A stretch of DNA of 64,000 bases from Lineus longissimus (lineage: Eukaryota; Nemertea; Pilidiophora; Heteronemertea; Lineidae), in assembly GCF_910592395.1 (NCBI RefSeq), contig NC_088315.1, positions 7,068,501 through 7,132,500 of the forward strand, in the 5' to 3' direction. Made by a program: the position numbers and the translations under genes. Below are positions 41,800 to 52,984 of this stretch, piece by piece; within the stretch, counting starts at the first letter, position 1, and every line of letters begins with the position of its first letter. The notes below the pieces were generated by a model. It was not told the origin of the DNA and made no database searches. It saw only the letters and a program-made list of their open reading frames with translations.

Positions 41800-44700
41800 G
41801 TAAGTTCAAAATTTATTTGAAGATTGGTTTTCTTGCACTTTATAGAGATTTCATTCGACACATTCCAGGCCAAGATTACACATTAACTCCAAAACCGAAC
41901 AGCTAGCTATCGGGCCTACTTGTCGTAAATACTGAGTAGATAACTGGATCTGAACGGTCCTGTGTCTAGGTTACCAATGAATCTGAAAGATTCTTTCGAT
42001 TAACACTGATGTTATTTTCAGTAACCTCTGAAGGACAAACAACCACCTCTAGAAATTTATGAGCAACCTCTCTATTGATCTTGATGCTCACTGGCTCCAG
42101 AAGACTTTAGTTGCTTCCCCTGGGGCCAGTTTAGGTGACACTGATGACCATGCATTTGTTACACAATCAAACATGCTCGACAAGTGACCTCCACTGGGGA
42201 CGGGATAAACCATTCCGTTTCGCCAAATGCCAACATGGCATCAATAGATATTCTAGATATTGATTGGACAAAAGCAAATTATATTAATGGAAAGACCAAA
42301 GAAGCAACAAGGCCACTGTCTTGTTTTTTATGCTGCCGAGCATCTTCTTCTGCTTTATCGCTCTTTCACTTACCACTTACCTGAGCCCAACCTGTGAAGG
42401 ACTAAGTGACAACTGGACTGTGATCCAAACCCAGGACCCTTCGATTGAGAGGAAGACACCATCACCAGAACACCATGAGGAAACAACCATCCAACTTGTT
42501 ACATTGCTATCTGCCTCATGGAGTTCTGAGGGGAGGAGTGCATACCTTTCAATGTACCATTATATCCCAATCTCCTTCCTCCCATCGCGAATGTAGATAA
42601 ATAGTAATCTAAGATCTGATAAATACAGACATGAATGTTATCTTGATTTTACAACAAATACCATCCGGGGAGAAACATACACTGGGGAAAGATTTCTCCC
42701 TGAAATTAGCCACAGCGTTGCATTCTTGTTGATCTATTCAGATAAAGAACAACACAGACACTGTAGAGTTCTGAATTCTGCACTTCCATCTTTGTAACGG
42801 AATATATTGCATACTGGTTACCGCTATTGCGATTAGATTCCACATCCCTCTGATAACATTCAGTAAGTTAAGCCACCATCCAAAAAAAGCATCTAGATCA
42901 TACTTTGCAGCATAGCTAAATCTTAAAGACATTTTAGGTTCTCAACTCCTAAAATGCACGTGAGGCAATGAAACGTCTCATTTTAGAGTTTAGTCGAGTG
43001 TCCTGTCAGAGTTTGAACTGGGAATGGCCCTCTTTTCATAACAGCAGAATTAAATTAATTGCTGATAATTTTTAAAATTATTGTTCATTTGATGACCAAT
43101 CCCAGTGTGTTGTGTGTAACTCCCACATGTGCAACCAAGACCATCCTTAAATTTCTAATTAGATCTGTTGAACAGGAAAATTTAAGGAATACCGAAATCA
43201 TGAAAAAATATGCCAACTTACACTGATGAGGAATCAGCAAAAAACCTGCACACAGCAAGTTTCTGCAATATCTTGTCCATTGATAACCTCTCGCCCTCTA
43301 GTATAGCTGCAAACGACCTGAGAATTAGTCTGCCAAGAGGGCAAGAAAAACAAAGAGCACTGCTAGTGTGTTTTGACTGAAAATATTGAGAGTTCTGCTC
43401 AACACGTTTGAAATTTGATGGGGCGTATTTGATCGAACCCTAAGATTGGTAGTTGCGGATGATTTTATTTCTAATCATTTTAACATGAAGGAATGGCTTT
43501 GAGTCTCAACAGCAACTGAATGATAAAACTGAAATTCACAGAAGGGATTGCACACTTGCTTATAAAGGAGACACCACTCCACACCACCTTTAATTTAGAA
43601 ATGCCCGAAGAAACCATCAAATCTGCAAGGGTTACATTTTTGGCAACCATAAATTGCTTTGGCAAGACACGAATGACAAACTAAGAGTATTAACGACATA
43701 TGTGACCAGATGACACCTAGCTCATTGATCTTATTACAGTTTTCCGCCATGATCAGTTCTGTTTTGTTTGACTGGCTGGTCATCATATCATAACATATCG
43801 ATCAGAACTGCTGAATGTGAATATGATGGATAGACCAGTAAACATAATGTCAATGCCCAACACGCTAGTCCTGGATATGAGTGGTACACTGACTGGACAA
43901 GTGGTTCGGTTACTTTATGTAGTCATTACTCTGGTCGTTCAGCATGACCCAGCTCTGCATACTAACCACCATACTGAACCAGTGATGAAAAAATAGCAGA
44001 ATATAATGTTAATTTGCACTATGTTTATATGAACCAAATCACTTGAAGAGGATACCCTATCCCTGTTTGTTTGTTGGTCTCTTGCAGCCTCTCATTGCAT
44101 CTCTTACTCTCAATCAAAACAGTATCCATCCCCCAATGAAACCAATCAAACATTCCTCCCAAGATATTTAATCTCACTTATCCATCATTTGAACGCCTCT
44201 CACCTGACCAGATCTGTCAATGTAAATAAACAAGCAATGACCTCTAGTTGCTTTCCTCCCTGTCTGATGCTGATGAGCTGCCTCCCCAAGACTCTGGAGC
44301 AGCTTATCAAATGGCCATCACAGGTGATGAGCCCTTTGATCACCTGGAGCCAGAAGTTATCTTCCATGAGCTACTATCGATACCATGGCCAACAGTTTGG
44401 ATCAGGTTGGTTGCTTTAGCAATCAAACTGGCTTGTGGTTGCAACCAATCAGGGTATCATTAGAATTCAGTTATCTGGTGGTGCCACAAGTAAATTGGGC
44501 ATGCAACTGGCGCAAATTCATTTATTCTGCCCAATAGTGAATAACTAGTGAAATTGAATTGAACAGTGGCATGTTTTTGTATAGTCCCTCGTTACCTTTT
44601 AAATCCATAACAAACATGCCGCTGGTCCACTCACATCCGAGTTAAAATTGGCGACAGCAAATCCATGATGTTTCTTTCACCCTGAGGAAATATCTATTTG

Positions 44701-47700
44701 CCTGACTGGCCACAGATTGGGAGGCTGTCAAGACAGTTTCAAAAGGCATGAACTACATGCGCATGATGTGGAATGACAGATCCAGTAATATTAGACTTGG
44801 CTATTAGCCTGATTCTTTTCTGTTTTGATCGTCATTAGCAATTAATGAATTGCCACTGTTATCAATTTCACCTTTGATAACCCGAAAAATTAAGGTTGGC
44901 TTAAATATCCATAGCAGGACATCCATTGAGCAACTTGCACCGATGAAAATGCTAAATACTATACCGGCACCAAGTCCCTGCTGAAGAAGGAGAAGGAATT
45001 GGTTATGCTAAAAAGGCCTACCGGTATAAAATGTGAGGTTCTGACTGACACGGACAAACTTAGATAATTCTCAATCATCACAAGCACATTTTGAAAAATA
45101 TTTTGACTGGTCGACATGGACCTGAATCTGCGGGAAGTTTTTTTACCTTGAAGCAATCCGTAAACTTCAACTTGACGTTGCTTCCAATCCAAGCAATCAA
45201 AACCAAATTGATTTTTTACCAGTGTTTTGAAATCAAATCAGAATCAAGTAAAGCGTGAAAGGCTTCTCATTGAAGCAGAAGGTAAACAGAAGAGCAGAAG
45301 AATATGTTTTTCATGATGGTTTGGGGCGAAAAGAAGTGTTCTCCCCCCCCCCCCAAAGAGCCTGTTTCCCTCAAGAACTTGAAGGCCCTCAATGATAGCA
45401 CACTGAGCACTGAGGAGATAGGGGTTGGGGTATGAATTGTAATCAGGAAAGGAAGCGAATGGCTACATAAAAAAAGAAAATTACTTTTGAGATGGCTGGA
45501 GGTGCTGCAGGTGTTGCCCGTCTGGTCAAATTAGCATTCCAAAAGTGTGAACAACTGAGAAAAGAAGAGTTTAAAGATATCATTCAGATCGAAAAACCTT
45601 GGTTTTACTGGCAGATGGATATTTTTCTGACAAAGCCAACAGCAGCGGAAGGCATTTTCAACTTGTTAGCCTTCTTCAGTTTCACCGACAAGTGTCAGCA
45701 ATTTTAAATATTTTAGCATAGCCAATGGCTTATGGCCGTTGGCTTTTTGCATACTGCTCTCCCTTTGATCGTCAGGATTGTTTACAAAATCAAGAAAGGC
45801 TTACAGTTCAAAATGACTAAGACAAATTCTTTTGGTGGGATCCTTGAACCTGCTTTAAAATCATCTGATCTGGCATCCATGCCAAATAACATAAGTCGTA
45901 GTTCCACCTATCATAAAACCCCGTGTTTTTTCAAGACCCGTGTCTTCGCCGTGTGTCAAAAAACCTGGGGCGCACTTACACCTATCAGTGGTGTTAGATA
46001 ATGGTTAATAGCCCCGGCGACAGGTGCGCTGTAGGTAGGGAGCTCTCCTGTGTTTCTTTCCCGTTGGAGGGGAATTTTGCGTGCGCAATACCGAGGCAAC
46101 TACACCGCGCCATCTGTCGCCGGGTCTTAGAACTTGCAATTGCCGGGGCTATTCAGATTCCACCTATCAAAAAACCCGTGTTGAACACGGGTCTAAATTA
46201 GCCCCCCCCCCCCCCCCCGATTAGTCCCATCGAGCTCGATGGGGCGAATAGACACGGGGATTTGACACACTGGTCTATTTAGACATGGCAATTCATAGGT
46301 GTAAGCGCAAAAGACACGGGGATTTGATAGGTGGAAGTACGACTATAGCCTCTGTATAACATAGCCTCTGTATACCCTGCATCCCATGAGTTCTAAATGA
46401 GGTAATCACTAAATTTATGATATTCACTACCTTTTACAAGGTCAAATGAATGGTTTGTACTACTAATTCCCTAAGAGGAAGAGAAGAATTTGATATCTCC
46501 AACCAAAAGAGCCCTTGGCATCTTGTCTTCCCTTCAGACAGACGATGAAGCATTCCTCATATATGTTCTGAGCCAACCCCAACATGGGCAACATCTGCGA
46601 ACACATTGGAGTCAACCAGTTACAAGAAAATCTCATCAGAGATCGATAATAGGGCAGTGGCTTGACAAGGTAGATTGGCCATCTTTCCTGTGACAGATAA
46701 GATCACACGGTTTCCCGGGTTCCTTCAACAGACATTGATAAAAAGTGCTTCTTAAATGGGCGAGATGGCGGTGGTAGGCGAGAGTGCATACCTTTGTGAG
46801 CACTACTCTCACATCCTAACACTGCGACTGGTTAAAAACCAATTTCTTGCTCCTGGAAACCAGATTTGGGCTGCTTTATTGTCACAAAGACACGACCATC
46901 AATTTTAGACAACACTATTTCTGATCAAATCGGGGAGTCTGTCAGCGGGTTTTTCAAGAACACAAAATAAATCGAATAGTGCCTTGTGTGATCAAAGCTG
47001 ATAGGTCAATAATGATCAAAGCCGCATCTGTGACGAACAAGACGAGGTCAATAAAACGGACACGATGTGAACTACTTTTCCAGGAGGCGGAGAACGGCTG
47101 TCTCCTTCTGTCTATCTCATCAATATGCAGACACAATAAACAATCAAGTTTGCCTCAGTTGGATGAACTGGTTTCCCCTTGGTGACAGTACTGGTGTCAG
47201 TTTGTCAATATCAAGATTCAGCCCCTTACTGTTCGCCATTCAAAAACCTGAAAACTTTAACAGAAAGTGAAGTTTAATTAAACCACTCTAAATTGCAAGC
47301 ACTGCATTATGTGAATCCCTTCACGGTGCACGATCTACCCTTAACAGTACACGCAGGATGAAAGGAGCAAATTATCCCAATATCTCTTGCGCATCACATA
47401 TTTTATTTCATCAAAGGATAGTTGCCACGTCACCTTGACAACCACCATTCTACCATGTTTGCGCTGTATCATTGATTACCGGTGTCATCATTATCTCAGG
47501 AAGAATTGTACAGTGTCTTCCGACCCACAATCGATACATGAGGATAAAAAGGGGATCTCAGCAGACAGCAGCCTTACTTTTCTTAATTTTTGGAAACCTT
47601 CAAATTTTTTCTCCTCCGACAGTTCACCTTCGGGAGTTCACCTCCAACAGTTCACCTCCGGGTGTTCACCTCCGACAGTTCACCTCCGGGAGTTCACCTC

Positions 47701-49800
47701 CGACAGTTCACATCCACGAGCTCACCCCAGGGAGCTCTCTCACCGATTTTACCCAATTTTATGCCGAAATTAGTCACCTTCAGAAAGCTTCAACTTGAGC
47801 CAATTCGTCTAAATGAATAACAAAACCCGAAAGCTTCCAACAATGAAATATTCTGGCAAAGAATTATTCTATCAGTTTGGTATTAGCAAGTTTATCAGAC
47901 TACCTTTTTAACCCTGTTTTGAAAGCACAAGCCAAGGTTTAGGCCCTTTATTACCAGATTCCTAATATGGTTAACTTCCTTGATTAAAATTATAAAACAC
48001 ATCTGAATCTTATCTTGGTGATATTGAGTGCTCGCTAACATTAGTGTTCCAAAATTGACTCCTTTCCTAGTAACTATCGATCGAAACCAATTACACCCCG
48101 TACAACTGCTGTGAATATCAGTGCCTAATTGAACTGAGGGCTTCCCTAATTTCCCCAGGGTTAACGACCACCAATTTTTAAACAACCAAGACAAGATTCC
48201 AGACAATGCTACATTGGAGCCATCTATAAGAAAGGAAATGTACCAAATTTTCAAATACTGGTATCAATATGGGCAAGTGATGAGAGTCTGGACGACATTT
48301 TTAAAAACAAAAACCAACCAAATTACCATTTTCTTGAAATGAACATTGCAGATTTCAACAGTAACGTTGTCTACTTTCCAGATATATTCTACTGATTAAT
48401 GCTCACTCGCCTTACATATTTAGTTGGAACTCATGATATTGTATTTCATTTAGATCAGCATTCCCATAAGTATTTTGTATGGTTCACCTAAGTACCAAAA
48501 ATGTATACCAGTACGTGGCTGACGCACTTTCAAGTTGAATTTCAATCACTGCCTTACCATGAAAACTGCAAGAAAGATGTCATATTCAGCCAAAAACAGC
48601 AACATTTGTTCTGCCCATATTTATCCACAATAAAATTCATGATTTCAAAAAAGATATCATATTTTCTATTTTTAAGGGATCACATCAGAAGAAATAGCCA
48701 AATTTCAGTCATCAGTGAGAAACATGCATATCAAGCAAATGTCACAGCCATTATGGAATAAATGTGGTCGCCCCAAGAACCAGTATATTGTGATGGAGAA
48801 TGGTGTCTCAATGTGTGCGCGGTACAGGCATCCTCATGACAATTTAATCCAAGGTCAGTATTTATTAGCTATTATAGGGTTGACTGAAACAGCGAAAAAA
48901 GGAGAAAAAAAGTGATAATTATAATCATGTTGTGAATACCATTGTTTTTCTTTTCTGAGGTTGGGAACTGCCCCAAAGGTAATCCACTCATTTAATGTTC
49001 ATATCTTATTTCTTGCAGGAGAAGTCCTGTCATTCTACCTAGCTCGCTTCCTCGGTCTCAACAATGTGCCAATAGTAGTGATGTCCCAGGTCAATACAAG
49101 CAACCAGGCCCAGTGGCAAGGCCACGACATTGAGAAAGCAAGATGGGAAGAGGGACGATATGTAGCACTCATCCAATGGATCCCGGATCTCCAACTGGCA
49201 GGGTGAGTGTCTGTCGCAGGTTGAAATTGTAAACAGCAGGGCTGCCATCTCTGGAATATTCTGACAACCACCAAACACAACAATACTTTGGCTTTGACTG
49301 ATAGACTGTGTAGCATTGGTCAACCTTTTCTCAAATCTCGCAGGCATATACCTTAACCTTACTTAGTAGTCATGCCAATACTTCCAAACCCCAAGTTCAA
49401 ACCCTTACAAATGTGACCCCCCCCCCCCTTCCAAATAGCCTATAAGGAAAATGTGAGATTGTGACTTCCTCCAAGTAAAACAAACCCCTATCCTTTTCTT
49501 TAATGGCAGAAAAAGTCACAATGACCATATATTAAAAGCATATGCATCCTTTCTTTGGCGGACACTTTCTACCAAAAAATCGTTTCACCCCTCTTCACAT
49601 TCCTACTGATTTACTCCAAAACGTTTGCTCTCCAGATCTTGGGTGAAGATCCCCACCCCCTTGCTCAAAGCCTATGAACAACATAAGGTGCTAGACTACA
49701 GATCAGCCGACTTGCCTCATCTATCCAGCCAGCAGGTGATGGAATTGGCTCAGTGGAGTGATCTTATTCTATATGACTATATCACAGGCAACTATGACAG
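40455..49800 (+). CDS. fj: four-jointed (FJX1) Golgi kinase, exons 1-4, 3' incomplete
   Basis: This is a spliced gene whose join is 40455-41799, 48677-48853, 49019-49202 and 49636-49800. The product matches the Four-jointed family: a conserved block starting VPIVEDRIYWAREVEKLLP, then a CGR...CARY pair of cysteines (about 478 and 495), IQGEVLSFYLARFLGL, a W-E-E-G region, and WSDLILYDYITGNYD. Family knowledge: Four-jointed is a type II Golgi protein kinase that phosphorylates Ser/Thr in cadherin repeats of Fat and Dachsous, and so tunes planar polarity and Hippo-pathway growth. About 623 residues are encoded here, already longer than human FJX1 (about 437) or fly Fj (about 583), because the stem is long. 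The C-terminal part of the kinase domain is missing from the window. All four donors are GT and all three acceptors AG, and the reading frame is kept throughout. The identification is by recalled family motifs, not a search; I am confident of it. Confidence 0.93.
44248..44405 (+). CDS. unassigned exon-like ORF inside fj intron 1
   Basis: The frame begins right after CCTCTAG and is closed by a GT (ATCAG/GTTGGT), giving 52 codons and two bases. The peptide is protein-like and acidic: LSDADELPPQDSGAAYQMAI then FDHLEPEVIFHELLSIPWP. It cannot be an fj cassette exon, because fj exon 1 ends in phase 1 and that entry frame hits a stop within seven codons. The acceptor's pyrimidine tract is weak. It might be an exon of a nested gene or chance. 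Confidence 0.25.
45895..46343. mobile_element. 449-bp MITE in fj intron 1 (GTCGTASTTCCACC ends)
   Basis: Terminal inverted repeats are GTCGTAGTTCCACCTATCA on the left and, as reverse complement of the right end, GTCGTACTTCCACCTATCA (18 of 19). Subterminal CCCCGTGT motifs are also inverted. The interior holds nested palindromes: CCCGTGTTGAACACGGG, CCCATCGAGCTCGATGGG, and an AATAGCCCCGGC/GCCGGGGCTATT pair, plus a long C run. TATA follows the right end. There is no coding sequence. Ends and an internal GCCATCTGTCGCCGG block resemble the element at 53891-54287. Confidence 0.85.
47616..47739 (+). repeat. 14-bp minisatellite, ~9 units, in fj intron 1
   Basis: Units follow CGRSAGTTCACCTC, with CGACAGTTCACCTC and CGGGAGTTCACCTC tending to alternate (28-bp higher-order period). 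Because 14 is not a multiple of 3 and stops are absent, all three + frames stay open. This creates three overlapping ORFs with S-P-P-x-V-H-L-R-like repeats that are not real proteins. Confidence 0.92.
48677..48853 (+). CDS. fj: fj exon 2: start of the conserved luminal domain
   Basis: The acceptor is a T-rich tract ending TTTTTAAG/GG and the donor is CAAG/GTCAGT. Joined to exon 1, the split codon reads Gly (G/GG) at residue 449 and continues ITSEEIAKF, which fits the G-F-T-P-E-E-like segment of vertebrate FJX1. The exon then carries CGRPKNQYIV and MCARYRHPHDNLIQ. The two cysteines (about 478 and 495) are spaced as in the family. Alternative acceptors at 48709, 48736 and 48748 break the frame. 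One at 48716 keeps it but would drop the conserved ITSEE segment. Length is 177 nt, with phase 1 introns on both sides. Confidence 0.93.
49019..49202 (+). CDS. fj: fj exon 3: kinase N-lobe-like segment
   Basis: The acceptor is TTATTTCTTGCAG/GA and the donor is GCAGG/GTGAGT. The first codon is completed from exon 2 (G/GA, Gly 508) and runs into EVLSFYLARFLGLNNVPIVV. The segment Q-G-E-x-L-S-F-Y-L-A-R-x-L-G-L is one of the best conserved stretches of Four-jointed. It is followed by QAQWQGHDIEKARWEEGRYVALIQWIPDL, which corresponds to the W-x-E-G-S-V-V-S-L-T-x-W-L-P-x-L region of the vertebrate protein. The exon is 184 nt and ends in phase 2. Intron 2 before it is only 165 nt. Confidence 0.94.
49636..49800 (+). 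CDS. fj: fj exon 4: ends just after the putative catalytic Asp
   Basis: The acceptor is TTTGCTCTCCAG/A and the donor is GACAG/GTAAGC. The one-base start completes Gly 569 and continues SWVKIPTPLLKAYE, then LSSQQVMELAQWSDLILYDY and ITGNYD. By analogy with the Fam20 kinases, where the catalytic Asp sits in G-N-M-D-R, the Asp at 623 (last complete codon) is the likely catalytic base. The next codon starts AG and is probably Arg. The exon is 165 nt, phase 2 at both ends. A repeat copy starts 11 nt after the exon end. Confidence 0.94.
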
Positions 49801-49811
49801 GTAAGCTCACA

Positions 49812-49870
49812 TTTTTAGCTCACCTCTTAGCAGAGGTGAGCTTATCCCATACCGTGGCGTCCGTCGTCCG

Positions 49871-49932
<62 letters not shown>

Positions 49933-50972
49933 CGTCGTCCGTTAGCAGGGCACGTTTCGTAACTGTTAGAGCTATTGAGTTGAAACTTGGTACACATGTA
50001 CCCTTATGTAATGACACCTGGGAGACCAAGTTTCGGTCTGATTCGTTTCATGGTTTGGCCACCAGGGGGCCAAACGTTAAAAGTGAAAATATGCAATATC
50101 TCCCTTAATAGTAGTCGGGAAATTTTGAAAAAAATATGGTAGGTACTTCTAGCAAAGGTGCATCATATATCCTCCGGGTTTTTGATTTGACCTCCTTTTC
50201 AAGGTCACAGAGGTCAAATGGTGTAAATTGGCCGTTAGGATGTAATGATGGCACGTTTCTAAACTGCAATGACTATTGATACCAAATTTGGTACACATTT
50301 ACCCCTTAGTCAGGTGATCTCAGGGACCGAAGTTTGGTCCAATATGATTCACCACTTGACCACCAGGGGGCAAAATCCAAAAACCTTAAAAATGTGATTA
50401 TTCCTTAACTTCTTGCCCGATTGCCACCAATTTGATATCATGGGTACATCTAACCACCATACAGTATATGTCACACAGGTTTTTAATTTGACCTTCTTGT
50501 CAAGGTCACAGAGGTCAAATGGCGTAAATTCGCCGTCAGGCCGTAACTATGGCACGTTTCTTAACTGCAATGACTATTGATCACAAATTAAGTACACATG
50601 TACCCCTTGGTCAGGTGATCTCAGGTACCGAAGTTTGGTGCGATCTGATTTGCCGTTTGGCCTCCAGGGAGGGGGCCAAATCCTAAATTCTTCAAAATGC
50701 CATTATTCCTAGTAATGACTTGCCCGATTGGCACCAATTTTATATCATAGGTACATCTAATTCTAACAACCATTCAATGTGTCACCCGGGTCTTCTTTGA
50801 TTTGACCTACTTTTCAAGGTCACAGAGGTCGAATGTACTGTAAATTGGCCATTTTGGGGAAATTGTAATTGCTTGGACCTACATCAAACCTAACACTACA
50901 TGACACAAGACCATGCTCTTTATCCATCTTTCCTCCACATGAGGTGAGCACAATGGCCCTGGCCATTTCATT
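49812..50972 (+). mobile_element. ~1.16-kb hairpin-ended interspersed element, copy B, in fj intron 4
   Basis: This is the second copy, in the opposite orientation to copy A. It starts TTTTTAGCTCACCTCT and ends near GGCCATTTCATT. Its trinucleotide tract is a pure (CGT)n run of about 20 units at 49872-49932, longer and cleaner than in copy A. It begins 11 nt after the exon 4/intron 4 junction of fj. Apparent arginine-rich ORFs here are only translations of the triplet tract. Confidence 0.87.
49872..49932. repeat. (CGT)n trinucleotide tract, ~20 units
   Basis: A perfect CGT/GTC run within copy B of the hairpin-ended element. The tract length differs sharply from copy A, so it is probably length-polymorphic. 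Confidence 0.95.
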
Positions 50973-52984
50973 CAAGAGTTTTTACATATAAAACCAGCTC
51001 ATTTCAAAATAACAGTAGAATTCCAAATTGAGGACATCCTGTTGTGATCGACTAATGTTGTTCTTCAAAGAGAGGTGTACTGATTAAATAGATCACAAAA
51101 TTTACCATACCTTAAAATACAATGGAGCTACCTATGAAACAGAAAGTGAACCGACCTTGTCTGTATATCAGATATGATATTAGGCTGAAGCTGGTATAAA
51201 CTAGCCAAGGAACACCCATCATATAAAAAGACACCAAACCGCTAACATGGTTATAAAACATTTCTAATTAGGTTCACAGAAACAGTAGGTTATTCCATTC
51301 CAGATGGAATTCAGTGCAAATGTGGTTTAAATGACTGTCTTGTGACTTGTTCATTGCTTCTTCATGGCAAACTCCTACTTAGACTGCCATTAAGCCTTAT
51401 TTATGGTAAAATTTGTCTAAATTGACTTGGGCAAGCTAACAGACTCAACCATTTGCTTACCAGACTAGTCATGACCAATAACAGTTAACAGCAGTATAGC
51501 CTATTTGTAAGTTTCAGTACAGAGAGTTCAATCAAAGATGCATGTGACACAATTTTTAATGTCTATTTTTGTATCACTTAATTCTGAAACTGAGAGTATC
51601 AATGCCTTAAAAAGATGCTTACAATGTTATTTTTCACAACAAAACAATAAAGAGGGCAACAAAAATATTCCTATTCTTCGTGTTGCAGCTCTACATCTGT
51701 AATCTTATAGCAGTAAACACAAATAGCTAATAATCTTTTTTTTAAATAGAGGCTTAAAAATCACTATTGGTGAAAAATTGCTGAATATCTAAAAGCACCG
51801 AAACGTGTTTTTTATGTTCGTGTCTTATTTGAATGAAGCTTTAACATGTATTCAGGTGACATAAAACTTGCTTTAATGCGACAGCTAAGTGAGCTTACTT
51901 TGATCTGACTAAATTCATACATTGGAAAAAACTAAGGAAGAGCTTAGTCATTCCATGGTGATATTAAACAAGGTCTAATCTCAAGGCACCTACCTATCTG
52001 CGGGCAAGGCAGGTACTTCTTAAAGGGGGACGGAGCTTTGTACAAAAAGTAACGGAGGGAGGGAATTATCGCATGTGTCTTTGAGTCATTTTGTTAGAGG
52101 ATTGCAAACTTTATCAGGAAAGTCACTGAAGCCAAGATAATTACTAAGAAAATCCAGATGAACGTATGTACAAGAATCTGAGTGATGTTCTGAATGTATA
52201 CATAAAAGCTTAACCCCAATGTTGCGAGCGGCTTCAATGAAGTGAAGATCCCTACGAATGACGTGCAATGGTTCTCATTATACTGAAAGTCACAATTATT
52301 TTTGAGACTGCCTACCTCTTATAATTTCTAATGAGCGGGCACATTGCACGAGCCTATGGTCACGCATCCAAAGTAAGATCAAGAAATAAAGTCAGAAAGG
52401 CGATATGTAGTCAGGCGAGTGCACTTCAGACGAGCCAAAGAAAAAAAATCATGGCTTTTTCTTGCGACAAACCATGATAAATCGTTGAATACGTATTTAT
52501 TTTGATAAAAGGTTGGGATGCATGCAACAGGGTCCAATTTCAGCGATACCCTTAGGAACCATCCTGTTTAAGAGCAGGAAGTTGTATGACTCCATATCAC
52601 TGTAAAAACTGCTTTCTGAACTGGAGACCACATGTAACATGACGTGAATTCTAAACAGCTTTCAATAATGTAACTATAGCATCATATACCTAGTTAGGTA
52701 CCAATTTGATTCCAGACAATGATGCAGTCATCATCCATTTCAACATACCTAACAACCCATCTGCGATGCAAATTTAATTTTTTTTCCGCTGAATTGATGA
52801 CAAGACTATTTGGCGTCTGATTGGCAATCATGATGTACACTTAGGATTGAGTGCGCCAAGATGTTTTCAAATTCCAAGGTGCCAGTTTTGCCACGTCTTG
52901 CTTATTTCATTTGAAAGAAAGGGTTACTTTCCAGGGCCGCAGGAGTGTGTTTAATTTTAGACATTCAAAGCCGAATAACCCAGT
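50973..52984. other. intronic or intergenic stretch, nothing recognised
   Basis: AT-rich sequence between copy B of the hairpin-ended element and the eroded minisatellite. No exon, RNA or repeat was identified. Confidence 0.55.

Larger units (their letters stand above)
41800..48676 (+). other. fj intron 1 (6877 nt)
   Basis: The intron is bounded by GTAAGT and AAG. It contains a MITE (45895-46343), a poly-C run (about 46202-46218), a 14-bp minisatellite (47616-47739), and three short coding-like + strand pieces at 42330-42596, 44248-44405 and 45492-45707. The rest is unremarkable AT-rich sequence. Confidence 0.85.

Noticed and set aside
47387-47820. Three overlapping + strand ORFs with S-P-P and H-L-R repeats
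   Set aside because: They are open only because the 14-bp minisatellite has no stop in any frame.
48709-48748. Alternative acceptors for fj exon 2 (48709, 48716, 48736, 48748)
   Set aside because: 48709, 48736 and 48748 break the frame from exon 1. 48716 keeps the frame but loses the family-conserved ITSEE segment that the 48677 acceptor provides.
49758-50108. 116-aa + strand ORF with a long Arg run
   Set aside because: It is an out-of-frame reading across fj exon 4 into repeat copy B; the Arg run is the CGT triplet tract. The same peptide type appears on the - strand at 30581-30988 in copy A.
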